Shown: piece after piece, positions 17,810-26,506 of the stretch
How positions within the stretch are numbered: position 1 is the first letter of the stretch
Layout of the letters: each line of letters starts with the position of its first letter
Assembly (NCBI RefSeq): GCF_900187425.1
Contig: NZ_FYDJ01000008.1
Location: 1-64,000, forward strand
Source: Pseudomonas sp. Irchel s3h14
GTDB taxonomy: Bacteria; Pseudomonadota; Gammaproteobacteria; Pseudomonadales; Pseudomonadaceae
DNA length: 64,000 nt
Direction: 5' to 3'
The notes under the pieces: generated by a model
Told to the model about the DNA's origin: nothing
Database searches by the model: none
The model's input: only the letters and a program-made list of their open reading frames with translations
Translations under genes and position numbers: made by a program

Positions 17810-17868
17810 GGAGCACTCCCTGACCGTCCGCACGTGAGCCCGAGCAATAACAATAACGAGGCCAAACG

Positions 17869-19170
17869 ATGACCGATGTACGTACACCTGCTGCCGATAA
17901 TCCTGCTGTAGACCTGACACGCAATAGCGAAATAACCCACAAAGGCTGGAGTAAACACGACACCACCTGGATGCTTGGCCTTTATGGCACGGCCATCGGC
18001 GCCGGCACGCTATTCCTGCCGATCAACGCCGGCGTGGGCGGTTTCTGGCCGCTGCTGATCCTGGCAGTACTGGCGTTTCCGATGACCTTCTTCGCCCACC
18101 GAGGCCTGACCCGCTTCGTGCTGTCCGGGCGCTCCGGGGACATCACCGAAGTGGTGGAAGAACACTTCGGCATCGGTGCCGGCAAGCTGATCACGCTGCT
18201 GTATTTCTTCGCGATCTTCCCGATTCTGCTGGTGTACAGCGTGGCGCTGACCAACACCTTGAGCAGCTTCATGGAGCATCAGTTGCACATCGCCCCGCCA
18301 CCGCGGGCGATTCTGTCGCTGGCGCTGATCCTCGGTCTGATGGCCATCGTCCGTTGCGGTCAGGGTGTCATCGTCAAATGCATGAGCGTGCTGGTTTATC
18401 CGTTTGTTGCAGCCTTGCTGCTGCTCGGTTTGAGCCTGATCCCGAACTGGAATGGAGCGTTCTTTGCCACCGACAGTGAAGGCATGCCGATGCCCCTGTT
18501 CTTCAAGACCTTGTGGCTGGCAATCCCGGTGATGGTGTTCTCGTTCAACCATTCGCCGATCATCTCCGCCTTCTCCGTCGATCAGAAACAGCGTTACGGC
18601 GAGCAGGCCGAACGCAAAAGCAGCGGCATCCTCGCCATCGCCCACGCGATGATGGTGGTGACGGTGATGTTCTTCTGCTTCAGCTGCGTGCTGGCGCTGT
18701 CCCCGGCTGATTTGGCGGCGGCGAAGGCGCAGAACATCTCGATCCTGTCGTACCTGGCCAACCACTTCCAGACCCCGGTCATCGCATACGCTGCGCCGCT
18801 GATTGCGCTGGTGGCGATCACCAAGTCCTTCCTCGGCCATTACATCGGCGCCAGCGAAGGCTTTCAGGGGCTGATCGTGAAAAGCCTGCGCGGCCGTGGC
18901 CGGGTGATGTCGGCGAGCTGGCTGAACCGTGTGACCGCGCTGTTCATGATCCTCAGCTGCTGGGCCGTGGCGACGTTCAACCCGAGCATCCTCGGCATGA
19001 TCGAAACCCTCGGCGGGCCAATCATCGCGTGCCTGCTGTTCCTGATGCCGATGTACGCCATCCGCCGCGTGCCGGCCTTGCGCCAGTACTCGGGTCAGGC
19101 CTCGAACGTGTTCGTGGTGTTGATCGGTTTGATTGCACTGTCTGCGATCATCTACTCATTCATGCCCTGA
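17869..19170 (+). CDS. sdaC: Serine transporter, HAAAP family
   Basis: A 433-aa inner-membrane amino acid:proton symporter with eleven hydrophobic helices starting at about residue 35. The motif GTAIGAGTLFLPINAG in the first helix and FSFNHSPIISAFS in the middle are characteristic of the SdaC/TdcC group. Its position right behind sdaA pairs serine uptake with serine deamination, probably under control of the divergent LysR protein. The first 30 residues are polar and cytosolic. The start follows an ACGAGGCC ribosome-binding site. Confidence 0.93.
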   Translation: MTDVRTPAADNPAVDLTRNSEITHKGWSKHDTTWMLGLYGTAIGAGTLFLPINAGVGGFWPLLILAVLAFPMTFFAHRGLTRFVLSGRSGDITEVVEEHFGIGAGKLITLLYFFAIFPILLVYSVALTNTLSSFMEHQLHIAPPPRAILSLALILGLMAIVRCGQGVIVKCMSVLVYPFVAALLLLGLSLIPNWNGAFFATDSEGMPMPLFFKTLWLAIPVMVFSFNHSPIISAFSVDQKQRYGEQAERKSSGILAIAHAMMVVTVMFFCFSCVLALSPADLAAAKAQNISILSYLANHFQTPVIAYAAPLIALVAITKSFLGHYIGASEGFQGLIVKSLRGRGRVMSASWLNRVTALFMILSCWAVATFNPSILGMIETLGGPIIACLLFLMPMYAIRRVPALRQYSGQASNVFVVLIGLIALSAIIYSFMP

Positions 19171-19196
19171 AACGGGCAGGCAAAAAGAAGGCGGGC

Positions 19197-19328
19197 TGTA
19201 GCAGCTGGCGAAGCCTGCGTTCGGCTGCGCAGCAGTCGCCAACCTGAAAACTCGGTTTTACTGAGGCACTGCATCGCCTGATTTCACGACTGCTGCGCAG
19301 CCGAACGCAGGCTTCGCCAGCTGCTACA
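19197..19328. repeat. REPIN-type element with perfect 42-base arms
   Basis: The arms at 19197-19238 and 19287-19328 are perfect inverted copies (beginning TGTAGCAGCTGGCGAAGCC), separated by 48 bases. It differs in core sequence from the other REPINs of the window, so it belongs to a different REP group. It follows the sdaC stop codon and may protect or end that transcript. Confidence 0.88.
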
Positions 19329-19554
19329 CGGATTGCGTTGGGGCTTGAATACTTAGCATTAGCCACGGCGCCCGCCTCTGTTTTGCCGAGATCATTGTTC
19401 GACAGTTTTCCCGGCATGGCCCTTGCTAAGTCCTATCTGAGGCAAAAGGACGTTTGAAAACCTCAGCGAGCGACGTGCCGGTGGTCTGGTGTTGCGAACT
19501 AATCCCGATCACGGCGGGTCAACAACTGCACGTTCAATCAGGCGGTAACGCATC
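19329..19554 (+). other. Non-coding stretch upstream of the DUF3509 gene
   Basis: Together with the REPIN this makes a 384-base gap. I see no open frame with a credible ribosome-binding site; it presumably holds the promoter and leader of the DUF3509 gene, whose own ribosome-binding site is AGGCGG, ten bases before its ATG. No convincing operator was recognised. Confidence 0.4.
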
Positions 19555-19872
19555 ATGGACAACCCTTTTCAGCTCATTACCGATGCTTTTGCAGCGGATT
19601 ATCAGATCAACCTGAGCATTCAGGGTCTGGATGGCAGCATCATGCTGACCCTGTCCAACAGCGGTCACGTGGTCGCCAAACGGATGATCAGCGCCGAACA
19701 ACGCAATGACCCCCAGCGCCTCAAACGCCTGGTGCAAAGCATTCAGTTCGGGATTGCTATCGAACAGGGCCACAGCGCCGTGGCCATCCTAGAAGCCATG
19801 ACCGACGGCGACAATCACAACCTGCCGCCGCCACGCGTCAAGGGCCACAGCCGGCCGGCCATGAGGCTTTAA
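19555..19872 (+). CDS. DUF3509 domain-containing protein
   Basis: A 105-aa soluble protein of a family found, as far as I recall, essentially in Pseudomonas. The N-terminal 50 residues (NPFQLITDAF, LSIQGLDGSIMLTLSN) form the predicted beta-rich part and the middle is helical (PQRLKRLVQSIQFGIA). The last 25 residues are Pro/Arg-rich and probably disordered. Function is unknown; no partner in the neighbourhood suggests one. Its stop overlaps the stop of convergent psiE by four bases. Confidence 0.78.
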   Translation: MDNPFQLITDAFAADYQINLSIQGLDGSIMLTLSNSGHVVAKRMISAEQRNDPQRLKRLVQSIQFGIAIEQGHSAVAILEAMTDGDNHNLPPPRVKGHSRPAMRL

Positions 19873-20369
19873 ATCTCGCCCTTCTCGACTTCGGGATGCT
19901 CACCGGAACCCGCACCGATCTTGCGTTGCGGGTGTTCGATCTTCACCGAAGGGAATTGCGACGAAGCGTAACGCACCACCAGAATCGCAAACGCCAGCAG
20001 CAGAATCCCGCCGCACAGGTAGATGATGCCAATATCCGGCGGGTTGTGGTGCGAGACGTTGGAGATCAGCAGCCGCGTCAGCGCAGTGATCGCCACGTAG
20101 ATCAGGAAACGCACCGGCATGTGATTGGTCTTGAAATAAATCCCGACCATCGCCCCCAGTTCCAGGTAGATGAACAGCAGCAAGATGTCATCGATCTTGA
20201 TGTGCCCTTCTTCGATCATCCCCAGAAATTCCATCACCGCCGCCCACGCGGTGACGGCACCGATGGCGAACAGTGCCAGGTAGTGGAAGGACTCGACGAA
20301 CAGGTTGCCCAGGGACTCGGCCAGTTGGTGCACGTTCTGCCGCAGGTTCTCGGCCCAGTTGATTTTCAC
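19869..20369 (-). CDS. psiE: PsiE-family phosphate-starvation-inducible membrane protein
   Basis: A 166-aa inner-membrane protein with four hydrophobic helices (about 25-50, 60-80, 88-108, 115-135) and a polar C-terminal tail. Family motifs present are FHYLALFAIGAVTAW, LLLFIYLELGAMVGIYF and MPVRFLIYVAITALTRLLI. E. coli psiE is induced by phosphate starvation, but the molecular role is unknown; I see no obvious Pho box in the 278 bases upstream, so that regulation should not be assumed here. Confidence 0.85.
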   Translation of the reverse strand: MKINWAENLRQNVHQLAESLGNLFVESFHYLALFAIGAVTAWAAVMEFLGMIEEGHIKIDDILLLFIYLELGAMVGIYFKTNHMPVRFLIYVAITALTRLLISNVSHHNPPDIGIIYLCGGILLLAFAILVVRYASSQFPSVKIEHPQRKIGAGSGEHPEVEKGEI

Positions 20370-20587
20370 GATGATTCTTCCTTAGCTCGGTTCGAGCGGA
20401 TGATGCGGGTTTGACGTGACGGTTGTTCTGCATGCAGAAAAAAGGCCAGAGGCGCCTGCCACATGATGGCGAGGTGCTCTAAAACACGCTCCGTGGCGTT
20501 TGGTCGCACCTGCACCTCACAAACCCTGATTTCGGTCTACATTAAAAAGCCACTACCCAAAGCGCAGGGATTCGCTTATCCTTTTCG

Positions 20588-20603
20588 CTGTATATAAATA
20601 CAG
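20588..20603. promoter_or_regulatory. LexA (SOS) box of yebG
   Basis: CTGTATATAAATACAG fits CTG-N10-CAG and differs from the E. coli ideal (CTGTATATATATACAG) at one base. It lies 45 bases before the yebG ATG, the expected position for LexA repression of a damage-inducible gene. Confidence 0.92.
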
Positions 20604-20647
20604 TGGTCGAATAAGACAACTTAATGTGAAGGCATGTGAGGTGGTGA

Positions 20648-20998
20648 ATGGCCGTCGAAGTGGTATACCGCAGCAGCCGAGATCTGGAGCGCTTGTTCAT
20701 GGATAAAGCCGAAGCTGACCGTCATGACAAAATGCTCGAACTGGCCGAGTTGCTGGCTGAAGTGTTGCAAAAAGCCGTTCCGTCCCTGACCGAGCAGCAA
20801 GTGGAAGAAGCCGGGATCTACATGGCGAAGAACCGCGATGTGTTCGCCAAGGCGTTCAAGAGCCAGCCGGACGCGTTGTCCGAATTGCTCAATGCGCCGG
20901 CTGAAGTCGTTGAAAAGGCTGCACCCGTTGAGGCACCTGCACCTGTTGAAGTCGCTGAGCCGACCAAGCCGGCCAAAGCCCCCAAGGCTGCCAAGTAA
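20648..20998 (+). CDS. yebG: YebG-family SOS-inducible protein
   Basis: A 116-aa small protein. The first 75 residues match the YebG family (MAVEVVYRSSRD, EADRHDKMLELAELL, IYMAKNRDVFAKAF). The last 40 residues are Ala/Pro/Glu repeats ending in a Lys-rich tail (PAKAPKAAK), absent from E. coli YebG and likely disordered, possibly DNA-binding. E. coli yebG is LexA-controlled, and the near-perfect SOS box here says the same. The biochemical function remains unknown. GAGGTGGTGA precedes the ATG. Confidence 0.9.
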   Translation: MAVEVVYRSSRDLERLFMDKAEADRHDKMLELAELLAEVLQKAVPSLTEQQVEEAGIYMAKNRDVFAKAFKSQPDALSELLNAPAEVVEKAAPVEAPAPVEVAEPTKPAKAPKAAK

Positions 20999-21016
20999 GC
21001 AACGCCCGAATTGAAT

Positions 21017-21047
21017 AGGCCCTGAGTCAAATGACTCAGGGCCTTTT
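21017..21047 (+). terminator. Rho-independent terminator of yebG
   Basis: AGGCCCTGAGTCA / TGACTCAGGGCCT stem with a tight loop, followed by TTTTT. Strong intrinsic terminator 18 bases after the yebG stop; it also separates yebG from the convergent E2 gene. Confidence 0.92.
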
Positions 21048-21064
21048 TCATGCCTGCGAAAAAC

Positions 21065-22174
21065 CTAAGCTTCGGGTTGCTCCAGCGCCTCGACCAGCGC
21101 CTTGAAGAAACGCGCCGCCTCGCCGCCCGTCACCACGCGATGGTCGAAGGTCAGGGACAGCGGCAGGACCGGATGCACCACCACCGCGCCATCGACCGCC
21201 ACCGGTTCGTCGCGGATCGCGCCAGCGGCGAGGATCGCCACTTGCGGCGGCACCACCACCGGGTTGGCGTAACGACCAAACAAGGTACCGAAATTCGACA
21301 ACGTCAGGGTCGCCCCCATCATTTCCTTGGGCGGAATCGATCGCGCCTGCACGTCGGCCCTTAATCGCATGACACCTTCCTTCAACTCAGCCGGGGTGCG
21401 ATGACCGACATCGCGCAGCACTGGCACGAACAAGCCGTCCGGGGTGTCCACGGCGATGCCCAGATCAAGCCGTTCGTGTTGTTTGAGCGACAGGTTTTTG
21501 CCGTCGAAGGCGCTGTTGAGCACCGGTTCCACGGCGCACGCGGCCGCCATCGCTTTGGCGAGACGAATCAGCGGTTCGCGGGCCTGCCCCCAGCGATGCA
21601 GGTCGGCGTCACCGAAAATCGTCACGGGCACGACTTCGGCGTGGGACCGGGCCATGTTCAGCGCAATGCTGCGCCGAACACCGCGCAACCGTTCGCCGCC
21701 GAAGCGATCCAGTTCAGTTTGAGCCGCGTTTTCCACATCCGTGCGGGTGATCAGCCCCTCGTGGCCAGAGCCCGTCAACCCGCTCAAGTCCACGCCGAGC
21801 TGCCGAGCCAGTTGCCGCACGGCCGGTGTGGCGCGAGTCGCCAGGTGTTCTCGGGTCGAGGGGGCTGCCCCGATGAAAAACGAGTCCTCCTGACTGCTGC
21901 CGCCACCTTCGAGTCGCCCCACTACGGTGCCCGCATCGGCTTCGCCTTCGTAACCGAGCAAGGGTTCACCGACGTGAATAATGTCGCCCTCGCCGCCGTG
22001 GAGTTTTGCCACCACGCCGTCGTAGGGGGCGGGGATATCCACCAGCGCCTTGGCGGTTTCTACCGACACCAGCAGTTGATCGGCCTTGACGGTATCGCCG
22101 ACCGCGACGTGCCAGCGGACGATTTCCGCCTCCTGCAAACCCTCGCCCAGATCTGGCAGTTTGAAATATTTCAT
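21065..22174 (-). CDS. 2-oxoacid dehydrogenase E2 component (dihydrolipoyl acyltransferase)
   Basis: A 369-aa core enzyme that transfers the acyl group from the lipoyl arm to CoA. One lipoyl domain (1-78; lipoyl-lysine Lys42 in VETAKALVDI), then a subunit-binding domain (about 120-155, TPAVRQLARQLGVDLS), then the catalytic domain. In the catalytic motif DHRxxDG the Asp is Thr here (FDHRVVTGGE), a variant I recall in some related E2 proteins. The start at 22174 has a strong AAGGAGG. It is the last gene of the ldh-like/E1a/E1b/E2 operon; no E3 (lipoamide dehydrogenase) gene is present, so E3 must be shared. Confidence 0.9.
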   Translation of the reverse strand: MKYFKLPDLGEGLQEAEIVRWHVAVGDTVKADQLLVSVETAKALVDIPAPYDGVVAKLHGGEGDIIHVGEPLLGYEGEADAGTVVGRLEGGGSSQEDSFFIGAAPSTREHLATRATPAVRQLARQLGVDLSGLTGSGHEGLITRTDVENAAQTELDRFGGERLRGVRRSIALNMARSHAEVVPVTIFGDADLHRWGQAREPLIRLAKAMAAACAVEPVLNSAFDGKNLSLKQHERLDLGIAVDTPDGLFVPVLRDVGHRTPAELKEGVMRLRADVQARSIPPKEMMGATLTLSNFGTLFGRYANPVVVPPQVAILAAGAIRDEPVAVDGAVVVHPVLPLSLTFDHRVVTGGEAARFFKALVEALEQPEA

Positions 22175-22190
22175 CGCAGCCTCCTTGGGT

Positions 22191-23177
22191 TCAGGCGAAG
22201 TGCAGAACGTTGTCGCAGGCCTGAAGAATGTCCTCGACGTTCGGCATGTAGAGCGATTCCAGTCGATACAGCGGCGGTGGAATGTCCGGCGCGGTAACTC
22301 GCTGGATCGGTGCCTGCAAGTCCAGCAACACCCGCTCGTAGAGACTCGCGGCGATTTCCGCACCGACGCCGCAGGAGCGCGGCGCTTCATGAACGATCAC
22401 GCAACGACCGGTCTTGCGCACCGATGCTTCCAGCGTGTCGAGGTCCAGCGGCTTGATACTTGCGACATCGATCACCTCCGCCGAGACGCCCCGCTCGGCC
22501 AATGCGGTGGCGGCTTGCAGGGTTTCCATCACGCTGGCGCCCCAGCTGATCAAAGTGATGTCGCTGCCTTCGCGCAGGGTGAAACAGCTGTCCAGCGGCA
22601 GGCGTTTACCGTCATCCACCAGCGTTTGCGGGTTCATGCGATAGAGCCGGGTCGGCTCGAGAAACACTACCGGGTCCGGGTCATCGATGGCCGCCAGCAA
22701 CAAACCATAAGCCCGGGCCGGCGATGACGGAATTACCACCCGCAGACCTGGAATGTGCGCGAACAATGCTTCAGTGCTTTCGCTGTGATGTTCCGGCGCG
22801 CGAATCCCTGCGCCCATCGGCGTGCGCATCACCATCGGGCAGGTGATCCGCCCGCGCGTGCGATTGCGCATGCGGCTGGCGTGGGACACCAGGTGTTCCA
22901 TGGCGGCGTAGATGAAACCCATGAACTGGATTTCCACCACCGGTTTCAGGCCCTGCGCGGCCATGCCGACCACCAGTCCACCGAGCATGGTTTCAGCCAG
23001 CGGCGAGTCAATTACTCGCTTGAAGCCGAAGCTGTCACGCAACCCTTGAGTGGCGCGAAACACGCCGCCGTTCACTCCGACATCTTCACCGAGGACGATG
23101 ACGTTCTCGTCTTCGCTCATCGCCCGATGCAGCGCGAGATTCACTGCGTCCAGCAACGTGACTTTGCCGTTACTCAT
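22191..23177 (-). CDS. 2-oxoacid dehydrogenase E1 component, beta subunit
   Basis: A 328-aa transketolase-like subunit that completes the thiamine-diphosphate site of E1. Family motifs: MSEDENVIVLGEDVG near residue 20-35, TQGLRDSFG, DSPLAE, MPTPMGAG-like stretch and PxSPARAYGLLLAAI. The start at 23177 overlaps the E1 alpha stop by eight bases. The substrate (branched-chain oxoacids versus pyruvate) cannot be fixed from sequence; adjacency to a leucine-dehydrogenase-like gene favours branched-chain oxoacids. The order matches P. aeruginosa PA3418-PA3415 from memory. Confidence 0.9.
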   Translation of the reverse strand: MSNGKVTLLDAVNLALHRAMSEDENVIVLGEDVGVNGGVFRATQGLRDSFGFKRVIDSPLAETMLGGLVVGMAAQGLKPVVEIQFMGFIYAAMEHLVSHASRMRNRTRGRITCPMVMRTPMGAGIRAPEHHSESTEALFAHIPGLRVVIPSSPARAYGLLLAAIDDPDPVVFLEPTRLYRMNPQTLVDDGKRLPLDSCFTLREGSDITLISWGASVMETLQAATALAERGVSAEVIDVASIKPLDLDTLEASVRKTGRCVIVHEAPRSCGVGAEIAASLYERVLLDLQAPIQRVTAPDIPPPLYRLESLYMPNVEDILQACDNVLHFA

Positions 23178-24264
23178 GGCTCGAATCTCCCGCGCGGCGC
23201 GCCGCCCGTTCGAGCAACTCTTCACGCTGCCCGGCGAGGGACTCCGGCCATCGGGCGTAGACGTGATCCATGATCGATTCGGGCGCCTGAATACCCGCCG
23301 CTTCGAAGTTATCCACAGCACGCTGCACCAAGCCCTGGCATTCGCTGATCAGCGTCTGTTCGCGGCCTTCGTCCCACACGCCCTGGCCGACCATGAAACG
23401 TTGCAGGCGTTTGATCGGTTCTTCGAGCCAGGCCTGCTTGACCTCGTCCGCCGGCCGGTAGCGTGTGGCATCGTCGGCGGTGGTGTGGTCGCCGAGGCGA
23501 TAGCTCAGGCATTCCAGCAACACCGGGCCTTTACCGTGACGCGCCCGTTCAAGGGCTGCTTGTACTCGGTCGTAAACCGCGAGCATGTCATTGCCGTCGA
23601 CCTGCTCTCCATGGAACCCGGCACCGATCGCCTTCTGTGCCAGCGTCGGGGCGCCGCACTGAATCCGTCGTGGCACCGAGATCGCCCATTGGTTGTTATT
23701 GACCACGAACACCACCGGCAACTGCCAGGCACCGGCGACGTTGAGGGCTTCGAGGAAATCGCCTTTGCTGGTGGCGCCGTCGCCGCAGGTGGTGACGGCG
23801 ACCCGATGTTCGCCGCGAATTTTGAATGCACTGGCAACGCCGCAAGCATGCAAGGCCTGGGTGGCAATCGGCACACAGATCGGAAAGTCCTGAACCGCCG
23901 CCGGTTCGGCAAAGTCGCTGCCGCGCTCGTCGCCGCCCCAGTACAGGAGGATTTCCTCCATGCGCACCCCTCGCATCAACTGCACGGCGGTGTCACGGTA
24001 ATACGGAATCAGCACGTCTTCGGTGTGCATCACGCTGCCGACGGCGACGCCGATAGCTTCCTGGCCCAACGTCGGCGCATAAGTGCCGATGCGCCCGGTG
24101 CGTTGCAGGGCGACGGCTTTCTGATCGAAAAGGCGGGTCAGGACCATCTGCCGATAGAGGCGCGTCAACAGATTGAAATCGTCGGCCCAAGAGGGAAGTT
24201 CGCCGAGCAATTGACCTTCGGGGGATAAAAAACGGGTGTAAGGCAGCTCAACCTTGTGAGGCAT
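23170..24264 (-). CDS. 2-oxoacid dehydrogenase E1 component, alpha subunit
   Basis: A 364-aa thiamine-diphosphate-binding subunit that decarboxylates the 2-oxoacid. The TPP motif starts at GDGATSKGDF and closes with VVNNNQWAIS. The phosphorylation-loop counterpart (YRLGDHTTADDATRYR) is typical of BCKDH/PDH E1 alpha. The start at 24264 follows CCAGGAGCC; six more in-frame codons upstream are not needed. It is 115 bases behind the amino-acid dehydrogenase-like gene, so a shared transcript is likely. Confidence 0.9.
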   Translation of the reverse strand: MPHKVELPYTRFLSPEGQLLGELPSWADDFNLLTRLYRQMVLTRLFDQKAVALQRTGRIGTYAPTLGQEAIGVAVGSVMHTEDVLIPYYRDTAVQLMRGVRMEEILLYWGGDERGSDFAEPAAVQDFPICVPIATQALHACGVASAFKIRGEHRVAVTTCGDGATSKGDFLEALNVAGAWQLPVVFVVNNNQWAISVPRRIQCGAPTLAQKAIGAGFHGEQVDGNDMLAVYDRVQAALERARHGKGPVLLECLSYRLGDHTTADDATRYRPADEVKQAWLEEPIKRLQRFMVGQGVWDEGREQTLISECQGLVQRAVDNFEAAGIQAPESIMDHVYARWPESLAGQREELLERAARRAGDSSHE

Positions 24265-24379
24265 CACAGGGGCTCCTGGCACGCCGCGTCAGCGTGCGTC
24301 AGTCAAGCCTGACGCTTGTGGCGCCAGGCCTTGGGAGCGAGTCTGCCGGATAGGCCCTCACTCCTTCATCGGTTCAAGC

Positions 24380-25399
24380 TCATCGATACAGCACTTTCTC
24401 CGCCAACTCGTCAGCCACTCGGGCCGGCGAGCGTTTTTCCGCTTGGGCATGGGCGAAGACTTCGGTCAGCCGAGAGCTGATTTTCGACAGGTGTGCGGTG
24501 ATGGTCGACAGCTCTTCGCCGCGATGTTTGAGCGAAACGTAGATCAGCCCGCCGGAATTGATCACGTAATCCGGCGCATACAGAATGCCTCGCCGCTCCA
24601 ATTGATCAGCGACTTCCAGATGGGTCAGTTGGTTGTTCGCCGAGCCGGCCACCGCCGCGCAGCGCAATTGCGTCACGCTGTGGCTGTTGAGCACGCCACC
24701 GAGGCCGCAGGGCGCGAGAATGTCGCATGGGGTGCTGAGCAGCGCTTCGTTGGCGATCGGGTGAGCGCCGAGTTGCTCCATGGCCAATTGCACTTTGCCG
24801 TGATCGATGTCGCTGACCAGCAGTTCGGCACCGGCGGCGTGCAGTTGTTCGGCGAGGGCATAGCCAACGTTGCCGAGCCCTTGAATCGCCACTCGCAGGC
24901 CTTCGAGGTTATCGCTGCCCAGTCGGGCCATGGCGGTGGCACGAATGCCGGTGAACACGCCCATCGCCGCGTGCGGTGCAGGGTCGCCCGCGGCGGTGGT
25001 GCTGGTGACGTGCTGGGTCTGTTGGGCGATGCAATCCATGTCCGCCACCGAGGTGCCACTGTCGATGGCGGTGATGTAGCGGCCGTCGAGCTGATTGATG
25101 CAACGCCCGAAGGCTTCGAATAGCGCGGCGCGGTTTTCCACATGAACCGGGCGAACAATCACCGCAACGCCGCCGCCCTGGGCCAGGCCGGCCAACGCCG
25201 CCTTGTAACTCATGCCTTGGGCAAGGCGCACCGCATCCTCGACAGCGGACTCGTCGCTCGGATAGGCAAGGTAACGACACCCGCCCAGGGCAGGCCCCAG
25301 ACGGCTGTTATGAATGGCAATGACCGCCTTCAACCCGGTGACCGAGTCAACGCTCAGATGCAGGGATTCAAGGCGAGTGCTTTGCATGAGAGCGAACAT
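24380..25399 (-). CDS. Leucine/valine/phenylalanine dehydrogenase-like protein lacking the usual catalytic lysine
   Basis: A 339-aa member of the Glu/Leu/Phe/Val dehydrogenase family. Carboxylate-binding Lys66 is kept (GMSYKAALAG), but the GGGK of active enzymes reads GGGVAV, with Val78 in place of the catalytic Lys (codon GTT, read directly). The Rossmann part is intact (IQGLGNVGYALAEQL at about 185). Active family enzymes deaminate branched-chain amino acids to the oxoacids used by the downstream complex. Here catalysis may be lost or altered, and the protein could be regulatory or use other chemistry. Length is slightly below that of known LeuDH proteins. Confidence 0.82.
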   Translation of the reverse strand: MFALMQSTRLESLHLSVDSVTGLKAVIAIHNSRLGPALGGCRYLAYPSDESAVEDAVRLAQGMSYKAALAGLAQGGGVAVIVRPVHVENRAALFEAFGRCINQLDGRYITAIDSGTSVADMDCIAQQTQHVTSTTAAGDPAPHAAMGVFTGIRATAMARLGSDNLEGLRVAIQGLGNVGYALAEQLHAAGAELLVSDIDHGKVQLAMEQLGAHPIANEALLSTPCDILAPCGLGGVLNSHSVTQLRCAAVAGSANNQLTHLEVADQLERRGILYAPDYVINSGGLIYVSLKHRGEELSTITAHLSKISSRLTEVFAHAQAEKRSPARVADELAEKVLYR

Positions 25400-25582
25400 C
25401 GTAGGGCTCCCGAATTGCTACTTGTAGTCGCCAGTATAGGCTTGCGCCCGAAAATTGCAGAAGCGCACGGGAATAAGCGCCGCCGCCATGCAGACTTTCG
25501 GACATAACCTGAAACCACCTATGTTCGGCACTGGACGAATGCCGGAGACGGGGCTAAAACGAGGCATTACCCGGAGATTCTG

Positions 25583-26386
25583 ATGACCCCCCGCCAACGT
25601 TTTTTCGACTGTCTGCAACGTTCACCGCCCGCGCTGTTCGAGGCGGCGCTGTGGATTGCCGCCGAACACGACAGTGAGGTCAATCCCGAGGCGGTGCTGA
25701 ACGATTTCAAGGACCTGCAACAACGGGTCAGTTATGGCTTGCCGATGTTGCCGGTCAGCGAGTTGGCCCAACCGTTGTTACGGCGTATGAATGACCTGGG
25801 ATTCGCTCAGGACGATTCCACGCCATTGCGTCCGCAAGTCGCGCTGGTCAATAAAGTGCTGGAACGCAAACGTGGGCAGCCACTAAGTCTGGGATTGATT
25901 GCCCTGGAACTGGCCAAAGGTCTGGAAATCCCCATGGTTGGTGTCAACTTCCCCGGGCATTTCCTGCTACGGGTACCGGGCGCCGATCACTTGCTCGACC
26001 CATGCGGCGGGCGTCGTTTGTACCCCAACGACTGTCGGGAATTGCTGCAACGCCAGTACGGCCCGAACCTGAAGCTTGGCGCCGAGCATTTGCTCACCGC
26101 CGAGCCGGTGCAAATGCTGCAGCGGCTGTCGCGCAACCTGCGTCAGTTACACCTTTCCAACGATGACTACATCGGCGCCCTGATCGACGCCGAACGTGTG
26201 CTGGAACTGGGCAACGCCAGTGCCTCCGACTACCTGGCCCGGGCCAGCCTCTATCAACGACTGGATTGCCCGAACGCCGAGCGCTTCGACCTGGAGCATG
26301 CCCTGCTGCTCAGTGACGATCCGATCCAGCGGATTCGCCTGACTGAGCGATTAGGGCACCTGCCGCCCAATTCAATCGTCCACTAA
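25583..26386 (+). CDS. SirB1-family protein (transglutaminase-like plus TPR)
   Basis: A 267-aa cytosolic protein. The central region (about 90-170) matches the SirB1/transglutaminase-like core: VLERKRGQPLSLGLIALELA, VNFPGHFLLR, LLDPCGGRRL. A C-terminal TPR-like helical part follows (about 195-260). The catalytic Cys-His-Asp of true transglutaminases is not evident in full, since the Cys at the first position is Ser here (PLSLG). Function in Pseudomonas is unknown. It is divergent from the dehydrogenase operon, 183 bases apart. The ribosome-binding site is CCGGAGATTCTG. Confidence 0.82.
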   Translation: MTPRQRFFDCLQRSPPALFEAALWIAAEHDSEVNPEAVLNDFKDLQQRVSYGLPMLPVSELAQPLLRRMNDLGFAQDDSTPLRPQVALVNKVLERKRGQPLSLGLIALELAKGLEIPMVGVNFPGHFLLRVPGADHLLDPCGGRRLYPNDCRELLQRQYGPNLKLGAEHLLTAEPVQMLQRLSRNLRQLHLSNDDYIGALIDAERVLELGNASASDYLARASLYQRLDCPNAERFDLEHALLLSDDPIQRIRLTERLGHLPPNSIVH

Positions 26387-26399
26387 CCACACATCCCCT

Positions 26400-26488
26400 T
26401 GTGGGAGCGGGCTTGCTCGCGAAAGCGATGTGTCAGCTGCATTGATGTTGACTGACCCACCCTCTTCGCGAGCAAGCCCGCTCCCACA
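26400..26488. repeat. REPIN-type element, GGGAGCGGGCTTGCTCGCG group (copy 1)
   Basis: Perfect 24-base arms (26400-26423 and 26465-26488, TGTGGGAGCGGGCTTGCTCG...) flank a 41-base centre. The same group occurs at 59522-59611 with almost the same arms and a similar centre (gtgtcag...atgttga). It lies between the convergent SirB1 and maiA genes. Confidence 0.93.
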
Positions 26489-26506
26489 TTGGTTCGGTGT
26501 GAGGCT

